Shown here: positions 43,847-56,218 of the stretch, in pieces
How positions within the stretch are numbered: position 1 is the stretch's first letter
Layout of the letters: every line of letters starts with the position of its first letter
From: Owenia fusiformis
Taxonomy: Eukaryota > Annelida > Polychaeta > Sabellida > Oweniidae
DNA: 60,000 nt
Direction of reading: 5' to 3'
Assembly: GCA_903813345.2 (NCBI GenBank)
Contig: CAIIXF020000006.1
Span: forward strand, 13,150,348 to 13,210,347
Notes under the pieces: model-generated
What the model was told of the DNA's origin: nothing
Seen by the model: the letters and a program-made list of their open reading frames with translations, nothing else
The model's database searches: none
Translations under genes and position numbers: made by a program

Positions 43847-45360
43847 CATAAATGGCATAAATATACCATAAGTTACCCAATATCATCAAAATGGATTGTG
43901 AATTAGCAATATTGCTAAAGTGGACCATAGTTTGTACAAACTTAAAAATAGAGCAGAATAGAAACACTAAAAACCATGGGGCAACATGGAAAATATTAAA
44001 AGTAACTCGGAGAATATCAACAGTTCATCTTAAAAATGAACTGTAAAAATATCTAATCTAATTAGTGAGAAATACAATCCTTCATTTTAGGATTGAATTT
44101 CAACACTTCTCCATAAACAATGAACTATGCATGCATCCAGTTTCTGCACCTGGAAGGCTCCTTGTGCTTTGTGCTAAGTTAGCTTTGGATACTCTGGAAC
44201 TTTGAGCAGACATATGATTATGTCCAGCACTCCTTGATAGGATAATAGTGTCATACAAATATATTATTCCCAAACGAAGTAAAAATATACACCATTTTCG
44301 AGCCTATTTCGAGCAAGTAATATTTCATTTGATTTTTTTCAAATGTTGAGTTCTTATGTGCCAAATTAGATGCTAGAGTTTAGAAAAGTTTTAGGACAAA
44401 AATGAATTTAATGATTTGATACAATGATTTAGAGGAGAAAAAATGTAGATTACATAGTAAGCAGTGATTCTACAATAATAAGTTATATGAGAACGTAGTT
44501 TTGAAAACAAATTAGAAAATCATTATTGATTCTGTTTTAGTGTGGGGAAACAAAAAATTGTAGGGAAATTGTTCAAAGTGGCATTTTTTCTCAAAAAAGA
44601 AGTTTTGCCCTGTTACCATGGCAACCAAACTGCCAGGTAGAACAATTTCCATTATAGGGATAGATCTATTTGTTTGTAGTTGTAAATATTTTAATTTATG
44701 AATGTACAGTTCTTGACAATGTTCAAGATAATGTACATAATTTGTACACATCAAGCTGAATATGTACAGTGTAACTATGTAAGTAATGTATGAAAGACAT
44801 TTTTAGATGAGAATATTATAAAGTCAATTGAGTTTGTAAATAGTAACCAACTGTACATGTAATAATAGTTTATATACATATGTGATTTGAAGATAATATT
44901 TAGTTACTTGTAGTCCTAATCTGAGAAATCAGACAATTATTTATTGAAGTTTGAACTATTGTACAAGTTTGTATTGTACATTTCTAATTGTTTGTATTGT
45001 AATCTATATAAATGACTGATCATATTTGGAGTAGCTTCCAGAAGACAATTTTTTTCAAGCATATTTTATGGTTTGTGTAAGTAATAATTACTGTAATTCA
45101 GACATTCAGTATAGTAGATTTGTTAACTGAACAACAAATCAAAAATCAAAATTGATGGGATGTTCAGATATTGACAGCAAACTTTTAAAATTCAATAAGG
45201 GCTTTCAAGATTAGAAAGGGGGTCACTTATTCTATAAACAGGAAATTATGAGAAAATGTAGCATGATCTATTGCTAACAAGATTGTTTTTAGATCTAAAT
45301 TGGAGATTTTCATTTTTTTAGTAATGACTGCTTTATGATTGGAAGTTCCTATGTGTTAGA

Positions 45361-45545
45361 TTCTTGACTTGATAATGTGTCATATTCTTGACTTGATAAT
45401 GTGTCATATTCTTGACTTGATAATGTGTCATATTCTTGACTTGATAATGTGTCATATTCTTGACTTGATAATGTGTCATATTCTTGATTTGATAATGTGT
45501 CATATTCTTGATTTGATAATGTGTCATATTTTTGATTTGGTATGT
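45361..45545. repeat. 24-bp tandem satellite, about 7.5 copies
   Basis: Unit TTCTTGACTTGATAATGTGT plus CATA, the last copies with CTTGATTTG. Because 24 is a multiple of three, both strands show repetitive open frames that are artefacts. Confidence 0.95.
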
Positions 45546-46475
45546 CAATTTTGTCTGTTGAATTAAGAAACTAACTTACAGGGTATCACATGGGTATAAT
45601 GGGCCTATAATGATTCTTAGCTGCTGTCAACTAGAACTCCAGTCCAAGAACATAGATTAGAATTTTTAATAAAGAAATACTTGAAATATGGCTAGTCAAA
45701 GTGCATTAGCTTTAGATATATGGTCAGATTTAAATCTTTCTATTTTCTTAATGCAGTAATCATGGGCATAGTGCTATTTTTATGAATAGTACGCCGTCAC
45801 GGGCAACACAAGTTGAGCAAAGCGAAAAACGTGCGTTCAGGGGGTTTGGTTGTATTTAGAGTGTATTTGCAACCATCTGGTACGCCTGTGCATACTGGGC
45901 GCTACGCCCATGGTAATACTCTTCCACATGTATGAATTCAATATGATTATGATATGGTTGTATTGGAAACCACATTTGCAATAGTTTGGCAAAAACAATA
46001 ATAAACAAAATTTAATGATGCAACTGTCGTGATACTTGTGGTTAATTTGTTGTCTCTCTTCAATAAACTTGTTGATAAACTTTTGAAAATCACAGTTCAT
46101 ATTTTGGTTTAAAAATCATCAGAATCCGTTAAAAACTAGCAAAAATATGAAAATTATATTTTGTTTTTGTCAAATAAAAGCATAGGCCTAACCTAAATTT
46201 ACTAAGTATAAAAGCTTCAAATTAACACAAGTCCTATTGGTATTACAATATTAATTTATAGGATACCATATGTAATAATCAGTGCCAGGACATAGTGACT
46301 TGTCCTCTTAATTGATGTCACTGTCAGAGTTACGTGATTTATGTTTTGTTTGTGGGTAATTGTATTGCTAAGAGTTTCCATGGAAACTAAGTCAGAAAAC
46401 GAAAAGATCTAAAGCAGTATTCTGTAAATATAAAAACTAGGAAACCACTTACATATTTATCTTATGTCATTTATT

Positions 46476-46776
46476 TTAACCTCTTGAATACCCAGAGTGA
46501 CGGATATATCCGTCACAAATGAAATAAGACTGGTGCCCAGAGGGACGAGAAAATCCGTCACAAAATTTTTCACAAAAATTGCTCTCATTTGAACAATTTT
46601 CATCCAATTTACACAAAAAATTGTTTTAAAACGTGTAGAAATGATCTCTGCCGTCCAATTTTACTAAGCTGAGCATCTAAAGTTGTATAGGTATGTAATA
46701 AAATGTCAAAAGGTGGCAAAAATGAAAAATTCTCTGGTTTCATGCCAATTTTAGAGCCTGGGATTCAAGAGGTTAA
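46476..46776. mobile_element. TTAA-flanked MITE (piggyBac-like)
   Basis: TTAA at 46476-46479 and 46773-46776 brackets a 293-bp element whose ends are inverted: CCTCTTGAATACCCAG at the left, CTGGGATTCAAGAGG at the right. Inside are repeats of ATCCGTCACAAA. CC-start termini and TTAA duplication fit the piggyBac group. No coding capacity. Confidence 0.85.
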
Positions 46777-48182
46777 TGATCCCAGTGTTTGTTGAAATTA
46801 ACATGTGGTGGTTTTTATCATGCCCCTGGTGCACCCTATGCAGACTGCTATACAAAAACAAGTGTTGTAGGTGCAAGGTGTGGATTTTATTTTGACGGTC
46901 ATTTATTTAGTTCTAAAATAAAATTACCAATTACATGGTTAAAGATACCTGTCAGCCTGTTGACATATGATCCAGTAGTTTCTAATAAAATAATTAGAAA
47001 ATTGCCGAATTAAATACTCGCCATAATCCCAAGGAATTTAACATGTTTTTGTTCAGTGCACTTCTAGACCAAGATGGCAGGGTCGTTTAAATTCATAGAC
47101 ACAGGAAATATTAGTAAAGGTCCATGTGCAGTATGACGGTCATATCTTTCACCATGGGTACTTTCTGGCTCATTTTCTAAAAAAAGGATCTCGTTTTTCT
47201 CAATTTAAACATATCAAAAGTTTATTCTACACTATTTCTGAAAAGGGAATGCGTATTGAAATCCATTAAAGTTAAAAAACACGTCCTATGTTTTTCAGCA
47301 TAATTTTGGTCATCGAAAATTGATATCTTCAAAACTAGACTTCAATACCATTCACCTTTTGAAGATGTTTTAGACCCCTTGCAATAAAAAAAATTGAGTA
47401 AGTATTGCTCGTACAGTAATGGGACAGTTATTGATTTTAAGCAAAGTGTAACGGTTAAATATGGAAAATTGAATTTTATAGCTTCACAAAAACTGTTCTT
47501 CAAACGCACGTTTTAATAATTCGAAGAAAATATTTCAGGATGTATAAATTCACCTCATTTCTAAAAGTATGTCTTTTCATGATGATCACTTCCACAATAA
47601 AATAGTTGTGTCCTTCTAAAAAACTCTCCTTATCGGGGGTTCTCCTTTTCGTCCACTGTTATTTCAGTAGCCACTTGGCACAGGGGCAGCGTAATCTGAT
47701 GGACTTGGGAAATTTTTAATAATTCTTTAAAAACGTCATTTTGACTCATAATTTAAGATTTGAGGTCCAATTCCAAAAAGGAAGCCATTAGTTAGAGTTG
47801 GAAGCTAATATTTCATGTATTTTGCACAATAGCTTATATCACCAGTATCACTGATAGGAATGGAACCCCAATGTGCTTAATGATCAAGAAAAAACTCAAA
47901 ACCAGACACCCTACACCCTAACCAACGTGTCGATAATTTTACAGAGGCTGACAAAACAGGTGAAAAAACAATGACTATGACAATTACAATATGTCAATAC
48001 TCAGTTGCGACATAAGAACCCTATTCTGTAAAAACAAACACAACTTAACTGCCTTTCAAGAATTTAATTCACACCATAATAATATTCCTCACATCAAATT
48101 TCAATATTTCATTTTTAGATCTATATTTTTGAGTCTCTTCCATGCATTCCGTGTCAATAAAACTCCAAAGTCATTTTTCATA

Positions 48183-48190
48183 ATTTAATT
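48183..48190 (-). terminator. Possible poly(A) signal ATTAAA of the tubulin gene
   Basis: ATTAAA on the minus strand about 22 nt after the stop codon. No canonical AATAAA was found nearby, and the distance to the stop is unusually short, so this is tentative. Confidence 0.3.
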
Positions 48191-48210
48191 GTCCATGATT
48201 AATGGTGGAT

Positions 48211-50538
<2,328 letters not shown>

Positions 50539-50993
50539 TCTAGCAGGTTAGATTGATGTAAAATCACTGAAAATGTTGGAACTTCACAAAATTTGTTTGA
50601 GATGCGTTACGACTCTCGGCACAAACTTGACTGAAACAGAAAGCGTCTGTCGTCTGCTTTTGAACAAGATAGAAACGTTTCCATGACAAATTAGCAGACG
50701 TCAATTTTACTGTCAATATGATTGGTCCCTTCTTGTACTTTCGATTTCACTCCGCGAAGTATCATGATGTCATTATGTGCGCATGCGCGGATATATTTGT
50801 AAAATAAAATTTGTCAAAATAATCAGGGAAATTGTACAAAATAACATCTTTAAAATCGAGTTTGAGGTCTGAAATCGGTACAGATAAACAAGGATCATCG
50901 TAGTATGCTACTTAAGTAAGTACTTTACACGAGGCATAGAGAAACTTGCAGAAAACCCAATTTTAATTATGTCTTGAAAATTTTGAATGAAAA
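50539..50993 (-). promoter_or_regulatory. Alpha-tubulin 5' UTR and promoter region
   Basis: About 455 bp between the start codon and the DIRS element. On the minus strand there is a CCAAT box (50721-50725). A perfect GCGCATGCGC palindrome (50779-50788) has the form of an NRF-1 site. No clear TATA box. The transcription start cannot be placed from sequence alone. The DIRS insertion may have displaced further upstream elements. Confidence 0.55.
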
Positions 50994-51057
50994 AAATTTC
51001 TCAATTTCATAAGAATCTCGCCATGAAATTGGAATTTCATGAACGAGATGTAGCTGA

Positions 51058-51178
51058 GATTTTATACATTGCCGTTGCTCGCAACCAATCAGCGTTTCAA
51101 CCTCATTAATATTCATTAATAAGTTAACTGTATATATACCTGAGGATGATAGCGTCTCGGTCTATTTGTGCTCTCGAG
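51058..51178 (-). repeat. DIRS element C inverted terminal repeat, 3' side
   Basis: From GATTTTATACATTGCCGTTG to CTCTCGAG; inverted match to 56093-56218 with a short indel near the inner end. Contains TATATATACC, a TATA-like string. Confidence 0.93.
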
Positions 51179-51339
51179 AACATGGAAAGTAAATAGGCAT
51201 ATATTATGAAATTGAGATCTTACCATACCATCTAGTGGACTTGGTAAGGTATTCTTCTTAAATCGCAGTCATACACTGCCTTGTGTATAACGGTTTCTAG
51301 TCACTCCTTGTGATGAGATTTGTGTAGTTATCTTGATTG

Positions 51340-51485
51340 CAGATCAAATCCGTCACTTCTTGTGAGGAGGAAGTCATTCGTCACTTTTGTGCGAAAAAGT
51401 TCATCACTTCTTGTGAGAGTTAATGTGTGTCATCACTACTTGTGAGAGTTAATGTGTGTCACCACTACTTGTGAGACAAAGTTCA
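51340..51485 (-). repeat. Degenerate minisatellite of about 30 bp inside element C
   Basis: Repeats of TCACT(T/A)CTTGTGAG with AGTTAATGTGTGTCATCAC spacers, about five copies, in the 3' non-coding part of the element. Confidence 0.8.
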
Positions 51486-51643
51486 TTGTTCATTGAGATG
51501 AAAGTTCTATATACATCGGCCCTTGTGGAATCCTAGTGGCCCTCTGATCCTTGAGTGAGATTTATCCCCTGAAACAATATAAATAAATATTGTTTACAAA
51601 GTGTAACTGAACATGTAATATAGGGTAGGGCGAGGTGGGCGAC

Positions 51644-51758
51644 ATGTATAAAATCTCAGCTACATCTCGTTCATGAAATTCCAATTTCATGGCGAGATTC
51701 TTATGAAATTGAGAAATTTCAATATCACTCGATGTAGCTTTCGATTTTATACATTGCC
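51644..51758 (-). repeat. DIRS element C internal complementary region
   Basis: ATGTATAAAATCTCAGCTAC to GAAATTGAGAAAT is the reverse complement of the left edge (50994 onward). TTTCAATATCACTCGATGTA to ACATTGCC is the reverse complement of the right edge. The joint at about 51716-51719 is the AAAT core. Confidence 0.93.
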
Positions 51759-51773
51759 TGTTTAAAGCTAATC

Positions 51774-54134
51774 TCACCTCAAGATTGTAGATGAGAAGTC
51801 TGTGACATCTTTTTTGTAAAATCTGAAAAAAGTCATTGCATTTGACCAATTGCCAGTATTTACTATTTGGTTTATAGACAATCCTTTGGTCCAGGCCTTT
51901 GACGTGGAGGCAGCTCTAGTTGAGTGAGCTTTATATGTGTTGGTATCTATGCCCGCCTGTTCCATTGTTGCTTTCAGCCAGTTGGCAATGGTACAAGAAA
52001 CTACAGGATTAAAAGGTTTCACATTAGCAATGAAAAGTCTGGACTTTTGGAGCTCTGTAGTTCTGAGGTCTGTTGTCCTCGACATGTAGTCCCTCATGCA
52101 CTTAGTTACATCTAGCTGGGGATTTTCTGTGAATTCCTGAAAAATCAGAGTTGTGTATGGTTTATTAGGTTTTGATGTTTTGCATGTACCATCGATGGGT
52201 GCTTGGATCTGAAAACCATTGTCAATAAACATTAGTGGGTTTATTTTACTCAACTCTGAGCCTCTACATGCACTTGTTAGTGCCATAAGCATTGCAAGTT
52301 TATGAGAGAGAAATATCAATGACATTTCGTTATTGTTCCCTAGATCATTTAAGTGATTGAGAACCATACCTACGTCCCATGTGTGACCATATCTGGGTTT
52401 TGGAGGTTTTGAATTAAAGAAACCTTTCATTAAGGAAATTATAGTTGGATGTTGACCTACCTTCATGCCCTCTATTGGATTGTGGTAGGCTGAAATTGCA
52501 GATCTGTAGCCATTTATAGTGGAATACAACTTACCTGTTTCGAATAGGTAGGTAAGGAAGTTGGCTATATTTGCCACAGAGGATTGAAGTGGAGAATAGC
52601 CCCGTTCAGAACACCAGCTTTCCCACTTTTTCCAGCTGCTGTTGTAAGCAGCTGATGTACCTGTTCTCCTGGCTTGGAGGAGGACTTTGGCAGTGTTTTT
52701 TGAAAACCCTTCTGCTTCATACCTGACCCTGTGATTCTCCAAGCCCCTAGATGCATTTTCCCCTCTGTTATCATTGGGTGGGTTTGCTGTAGGGGTGATT
52801 TCAAGAGACTGTCTGATGTTGGGAGAAGTATTGGTATTGCTATTGACATTTGAATTAGCATGGGGTACCAAGGTTGGTTTTGCCAGATTGGGGCAATCAG
52901 AATGATTTCTGCTAGATCCCTCTTTACTTTCTCCAGTAGTCTGCCTATAAGGCAGAACGGAGGAAAGCAGTAAAGCAGTCTGTTGCTCCAGTTCTGAGTA
53001 AATGCATCGGTTGCCATCGCAAATGGATCTTTCTTCCAACTGATGTATGCGTTTAACTGTGCATTCATCCTGCTGGCAAAGAGATCCACTTGTGCTGGCC
53101 CCCATATTTTGTTTATTTGGAAGAATATGGATTTCTCCAGCATCCAGTCTGATTGATCTTTGAATATTCTGGATGCCGTGTCCGCTATTACATTGGACTT
53201 CCCCTCCAGGAACTCTGCTATAAGAGTGATCTTCCTGGTGAGACAAAAGTCGAATATTGTTTTCGTTAGTTCGACAAGGGCTTTTGATCTGGTCCCCCCC
53301 AGTTTGTTCAAATGGCTCATTGCTGTCATGTTGTCTGTTCTGATTAGGATATGAATGTTGGAGAGATTCTTTGTGAATGACTGAATTGCGAAATGTATTG
53401 CTTTGAGTTCCAGAAAATTTATGTGGCATGTTTTCTCTTGAGGGTTCCAGTGGCCCTGTATAATCTCCCCCTTTGAGACGGCCCCCCACCCTGTTAGGGA
53501 ACTGTCTGTTGTTATCGTTAGATCGGGTTCTTTTAGTTTTATCGCCCTCCCATTCCAATGATCTAATTGGGTTATCCACCATGTCAGTTCTTGTTTGACT
53601 TCTGAAGTAAGGAGGACTGTTGCAGAGTATGATTGTTTTGACCTCTTCAGACCCTGTGTTTTCAGAAACTGTAGGTGTCTGTAGTGGAGGGGAGCTGGTA
53701 ATATTGCCAAAACTGTTGAAGAAAGTTTGCCTATCATTTGGGCCACCTCTGAGAGTGTGGCTTGTTTCTGATGATAAAGTTCCTTGCATTTCATTTTGAT
53801 TTTCAATGATTTTTCTATTGGTAGACTGAGTGTTAGATTCTGGGAATTGATGATGAAGCCTAGGTATTCTATTGTTTGTGTGGGCGTTAGAGTTGATTTT
53901 TCCCAATTTATCAAGAACCCGAGATTCTGAAGTAGGTAAATTGCTGTTTGAGCTTGGTTTTTGAGTGCTTTGGGGTGTTTGTTTAGAATTATTAGATCGT
54001 CGAGATAGATAATGCACCTGAACCCCAGTTTCCTCATGATTAACATGGGCACTTTGAGAATTTTGGTGAATACCCTTGGGCTGGACCCCAGGCCGAACGG
54101 GAGTGTTTTCATTTGATAGGTTGTGTTTTCCCAT
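51774..54134 (-). CDS. DIRS element C tyrosine recombinase (open frame 786 codons)
   Basis: Recombinase-like part is the C-terminal half: WKKWESWCSERGYSPLQ, INGYRSAISAYHNPI, LTSACRGSELSKI (first catalytic Arg), KAHSTRAASTS (H-x-x-R box) and TGNWSNAMTFFRFY (Trp and nucleophile Tyr). The N-terminal 400 codons overlap RNase H and RT in another frame and look like an overlap shadow. The C-terminus reaches the internal complementary region. Confidence 0.9.
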   Translation of the reverse strand: MGKHNLSNENTPVRPGVQPKGIHQNSQSAHVNHEETGVQVHYLSRRSNNSKQTPQSTQKPSSNSNLPTSESRVLDKLGKINSNAHTNNRIPRLHHQFPESNTQSTNRKIIENQNEMQGTLSSETSHTLRGGPNDRQTFFNSFGNITSSPPLQTPTVSENTGSEEVKTIILCNSPPYFRSQTRTDMVDNPIRSLEWEGDKTKRTRSNDNNRQFPNRVGGRLKGGDYTGPLEPSRENMPHKFSGTQSNTFRNSVIHKESLQHSYPNQNRQHDSNEPFEQTGGDQIKSPCRTNENNIRLLSHQEDHSYSRVPGGEVQCNSGHGIQNIQRSIRLDAGEIHILPNKQNMGASTSGSLCQQDECTVKRIHQLEERSICDGNRCIYSELEQQTALLLSSVLPYRQTTGESKEGSSRNHSDCPNLAKPTLVPHANSNVNSNTNTSPNIRQSLEITPTANPPNDNRGENASRGLENHRVRYEAEGFSKNTAKVLLQARRTGTSAAYNSSWKKWESWCSERGYSPLQSSVANIANFLTYLFETGKLYSTINGYRSAISAYHNPIEGMKVGQHPTIISLMKGFFNSKPPKPRYGHTWDVGMVLNHLNDLGNNNEMSLIFLSHKLAMLMALTSACRGSELSKINPLMFIDNGFQIQAPIDGTCKTSKPNKPYTTLIFQEFTENPQLDVTKCMRDYMSRTTDLRTTELQKSRLFIANVKPFNPVVSCTIANWLKATMEQAGIDTNTYKAHSTRAASTSKAWTKGLSINQIVNTGNWSNAMTFFRFYKKDVTDFSSTILR

Positions 54135-54411
54135 TGAAATCGGAGGTATTTCCGATGTTGTTTCGCAATTGGAACCGTCAAGAACGCATCCCTCAAATCG
54201 ACCTTGATCATGAAATCGTTTTGTTCTACCATATGTTTGAGCATTGACATGTTCTCCATCTTGAAGTGATGGTATTCTACAAAATGGTTGAGAGGTTTGA
54301 GGTTTATGATTGTTCTTTTTGACCCGTCTTTTTTCGTTCTTAGGAAGAGATGGGATAGAAATTGATCGTTTGATGGGTTTGTTATTTCTATTGACATTTT
54401 TATTTCCAAAA
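52565..54411 (-). CDS. DIRS element C reverse transcriptase core, RNase H and methyltransferase-like tail
   Basis: C-terminal part of a continuous 1,142-codon frame (55993-52565). RT motifs: KKDGSKRTIINLKPLNHFV, KVDLRDAFLTVPI, LPFGLGSSPRVFT, IYLDDLIIL (catalytic box). RNase H: TTDSSLTGWGAVS, NFLELKAIHFAI, TDNMTAMSHLNKLGG, ADTASR. Tail: AQVDLFASRMNAQLNAY, YCFPPF, IAPIWQNQPWYP. The RT N-terminus is not in this frame but in a frame one base away (see 54400-54792). Confidence 0.92.
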
Positions 54412-54792
54412 GTTTTTTATCTCTTTTGACGTTTCTTGACGTTCCATTGCACTGAAGTTTGGCCAGTAAGGGGTTTTCATTTGGATGGGGTCTTGCGTAA
54501 ACTCTAGCATGTATCCCTTGACTGTATTTAAAATGTTCGGATCTGAGGATACTTTCTCCCAATTTGCTACAAACCATTTGAGTCTGCCTCCTGTTGGGAT
54601 GTTGCCCTTGACTTGAATGAAGCCTAGATTCAACACATACTGACTTACCTCTCCTGTTAGGTTTGGGTTCGTCTGGCATGACTGACCTGGTTTTGTTTGA
54701 GGATAATTTGTTTTTAACATACCTGGATTTCCCTCCTCTGGAGGATTTGTTTCCCCTGGCACCACCTCTGGAGTTTCCTCTTGGTGTGACAC
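54400..54792 (-). CDS. DIRS element C RT N-terminal segment in a shifted frame
   Basis: Encodes GEVSQYVLNLGFIQV, GGRLKWFVANWEKVSSDPNI and LEFTQDPIQMKTPYWPNF, the usual start of DIRS reverse transcriptase (compare [15 protein letters not shown] in element A). It starts at GTG; the first ATG is at 54720. It ends in TAA just after A AAA AAC (54418-54412). A shift of -1 there enters the RT core frame precisely. Either programmed frameshifting or loss of one A. Confidence 0.85.
   Translation of the reverse strand: MSHQEETPEVVPGETNPPEEGNPGMLKTNYPQTKPGQSCQTNPNLTGEVSQYVLNLGFIQVKGNIPTGGRLKWFVANWEKVSSDPNILNTVKGYMLEFTQDPIQMKTPYWPNFSAMERQETSKEIKNFWK
54412..54418 (-). promoter_or_regulatory. Slippery heptamer A AAA AAC in frame at the RT frame switch
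   Basis: In the upstream frame the codons are ATA AAA AAC, i.e. the X XXY YYZ register of a -1 ribosomal frameshift. The zero frame stops three codons later, and the -1 frame continues as LLEIKMSIEIT into RT. Confidence 0.5.
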
Positions 54793-54799
54793 CTCTTTG

Positions 54800-55993
54800 G
54801 GATCCGCCTCTTTGTGACGAGCGGTCGTATTTCGCCCCCCGACTACTTGCAGTTGAGGGGCCCTGGAGAAAGGGCTTGTTGAAGCTTCTTGAGAAACTTT
54901 TCTTTATTTTGTCCATTTCCTGTTTTTCTGAACTCTCTTTCTTGAGAGACTTGTAAAGTTCACGATTCATTAGTGATTTCTTGCATTTATTGAGTTCTTT
55001 CTTGTTTTCCTTTAGAAAGGTTTTCGCTTGATTTTTTTGAAAACCAAAAATAGGGACAAGAATTTCTAGTCGCCTATAAAAAGTCAACATTTTGAAACTT
55101 TGGCCGAGTAACAATATTGCTTGGTCAATTAAGTTTCTCAGGGTGTTTCTTTCTAGCTTCTCGGTTGAATGAGAAAGTTTCCAAAGGGCCCCCAAGGGTC
55201 CCATGACATCTGACAATTTATGTTGAACAGTTTTAAGGTTGTTATCAGTTTTCTTGTGGTTTTTATTAGACATTTTATCTAAGTGTTTCCCTATTTTAGG
55301 GGGAACAATGAATTTTGAGTCTGGTTTAGGAGACTTGAGGAGCATATTATCAACATCGTCTTGGTTTAATAGGTCTTCTTGCCAGTATTTTTTTAAGTAC
55401 TGTTCATGTTCATGACTAAGGCTCCATTGTCTTGATTTAAGTTCGTGAAAAGGGTCAAAAAGTGAAGACTTCTTTTTGCTTGAGACTTTAGCTCTTTTTT
55501 TGTGTTTAGAATGTTTACCAGTGCGTGATTTGTAAGCACTACTATCTGAGGAGCTTGAGTCTGAACTTGAGTCAGAACTTGAATCTGTTGATTCAGAGCT
55601 ACTTGTATTGAAAGACCTGTCTTTGGTACGTGTTGAGTTACCCTTGTGCCTTTTAGGCCGTTGAGACTCGTCACTAGAATCGGAGTCGGACTCCTTCAAT
55701 GGAGTCCTGTTACCACTAGACATTGTGAAATGATCAGAGTTACGTTTGCCTGTGGTTGGGTGACTATGTCTATCTTGGCGATTAGCCCTACTAGACGTAT
55801 CGTCTGAATGGCGATTAGCCCTATCAGTTTTCTCACTAATGTCAGTTTCCCCGCTCAAAATTTCATTATCTTCTTGAGAAACTTCTTTTTCCACATCATT
55901 GTCTCTATTTGACTCACCTTCTTTCCTTGAAGTTGAAGGTAAACTTGTTTGTTTGTTACTCATTGTGTGAGAGACTGATAAATAAATGTGCAC
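54800..55993 (-). CDS. DIRS element C gag-like region
   Basis: N-terminal part of the 1,142-codon frame; a second Met at about 55963 (MSNKQTSLPSTSRKEG) is the likelier start. Residues about 90-160 are a Ser/Asp-rich run followed by a Lys-rich patch. The middle (LGQSFKMLTFYRRLEILVPI) resembles DIRS ORF1 proteins. Residues about 390-440 form an RGG-type Arg/Gly/Ser-rich basic tail. No zinc knuckle. The frame stays open past the gag end into the RT core. Confidence 0.8.
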
Positions 55994-56092
55994 TCGTGCC
56001 TAATGAGACATGTCCAAGATGGAGACTGTCGACGTGGCAAATTGAATACTTGGAAAAATTTGAATTCCTATTTCCGTTTCCGTGTGTGTTAG

Positions 56093-56218
56093 CTCGAGAG
56101 CGAAGAGCAAATAGACCGAGACGCTATCATCCTCAGGTATATATACAGTTAACTTATTAATGAATATTAATGAGGTTGAAACGCTGATTGGTTGCGAGCA
56201 ACGGCAATGTATAAAATC
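56093..56218 (-). repeat. DIRS element C inverted terminal repeat, 5' side
   Basis: From CTCGAGAGCGAAGAGC to GCAATGTATAAAATC, inverted copy of 51058-51178. Contains GGTATATATACAG, a possible promoter TATA for the element. Confidence 0.93.

Larger units (their letters stand above)
31511..41265 (-). mobile_element. Ngaro-type tyrosine-recombinase retrotransposon, 5'-truncated and split by a DIRS insertion
   Basis: Reading on the minus strand: RT/RNase H ORF (41261-39495), tyrosine recombinase ORF (39429-38605), then two direct copies of a 177-bp repeat (38503-38327 and 31687-31511) separated by an element-specific segment. That is the 3' arrangement of split direct repeats in Ngaro/PAT elements (B1-A2-B2). 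The A2 segment (31688-32507 plus 38018-38326, about 1.1 kb) is interrupted by the plus-strand DIRS element. No gag ORF and no copy of A2 is seen right of 41265, so the 5' end (A1 plus gag) is missing. The right border is approximate, placed where the RT reading frame loses similarity. Confidence 0.8.
30128..42856. other. 12.7-kb SBF intron enlarged by nested retrotransposons
   Basis: Between the C1 and PH exons. 30128-31510 shows nothing recognisable. 31511 to about 41265 is a Ngaro-type element interrupted by a DIRS-type element. The remainder carries a candidate 84-nt exon (41802) and a 47-bp tandem repeat (42499-42625). Confidence 0.85.
43847..48210. other. Intergenic region between convergent SBF and alpha-tubulin genes
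   Basis: Includes the SBF 3' UTR of unknown length (AATAAA candidates near 45668 and 46004), a 24-bp satellite, a TTAA-flanked MITE and otherwise nothing recognisable. Open frames here are short and not protein-like. Confidence 0.6.

Noticed and set aside
45333-45566. Repetitive small ORFs on both strands
   Set aside because: Produced by the 24-bp satellite whose period is a multiple of three.
46789-47013. 74-codon ORF
   Set aside because: No splice context or homology; next to a MITE.
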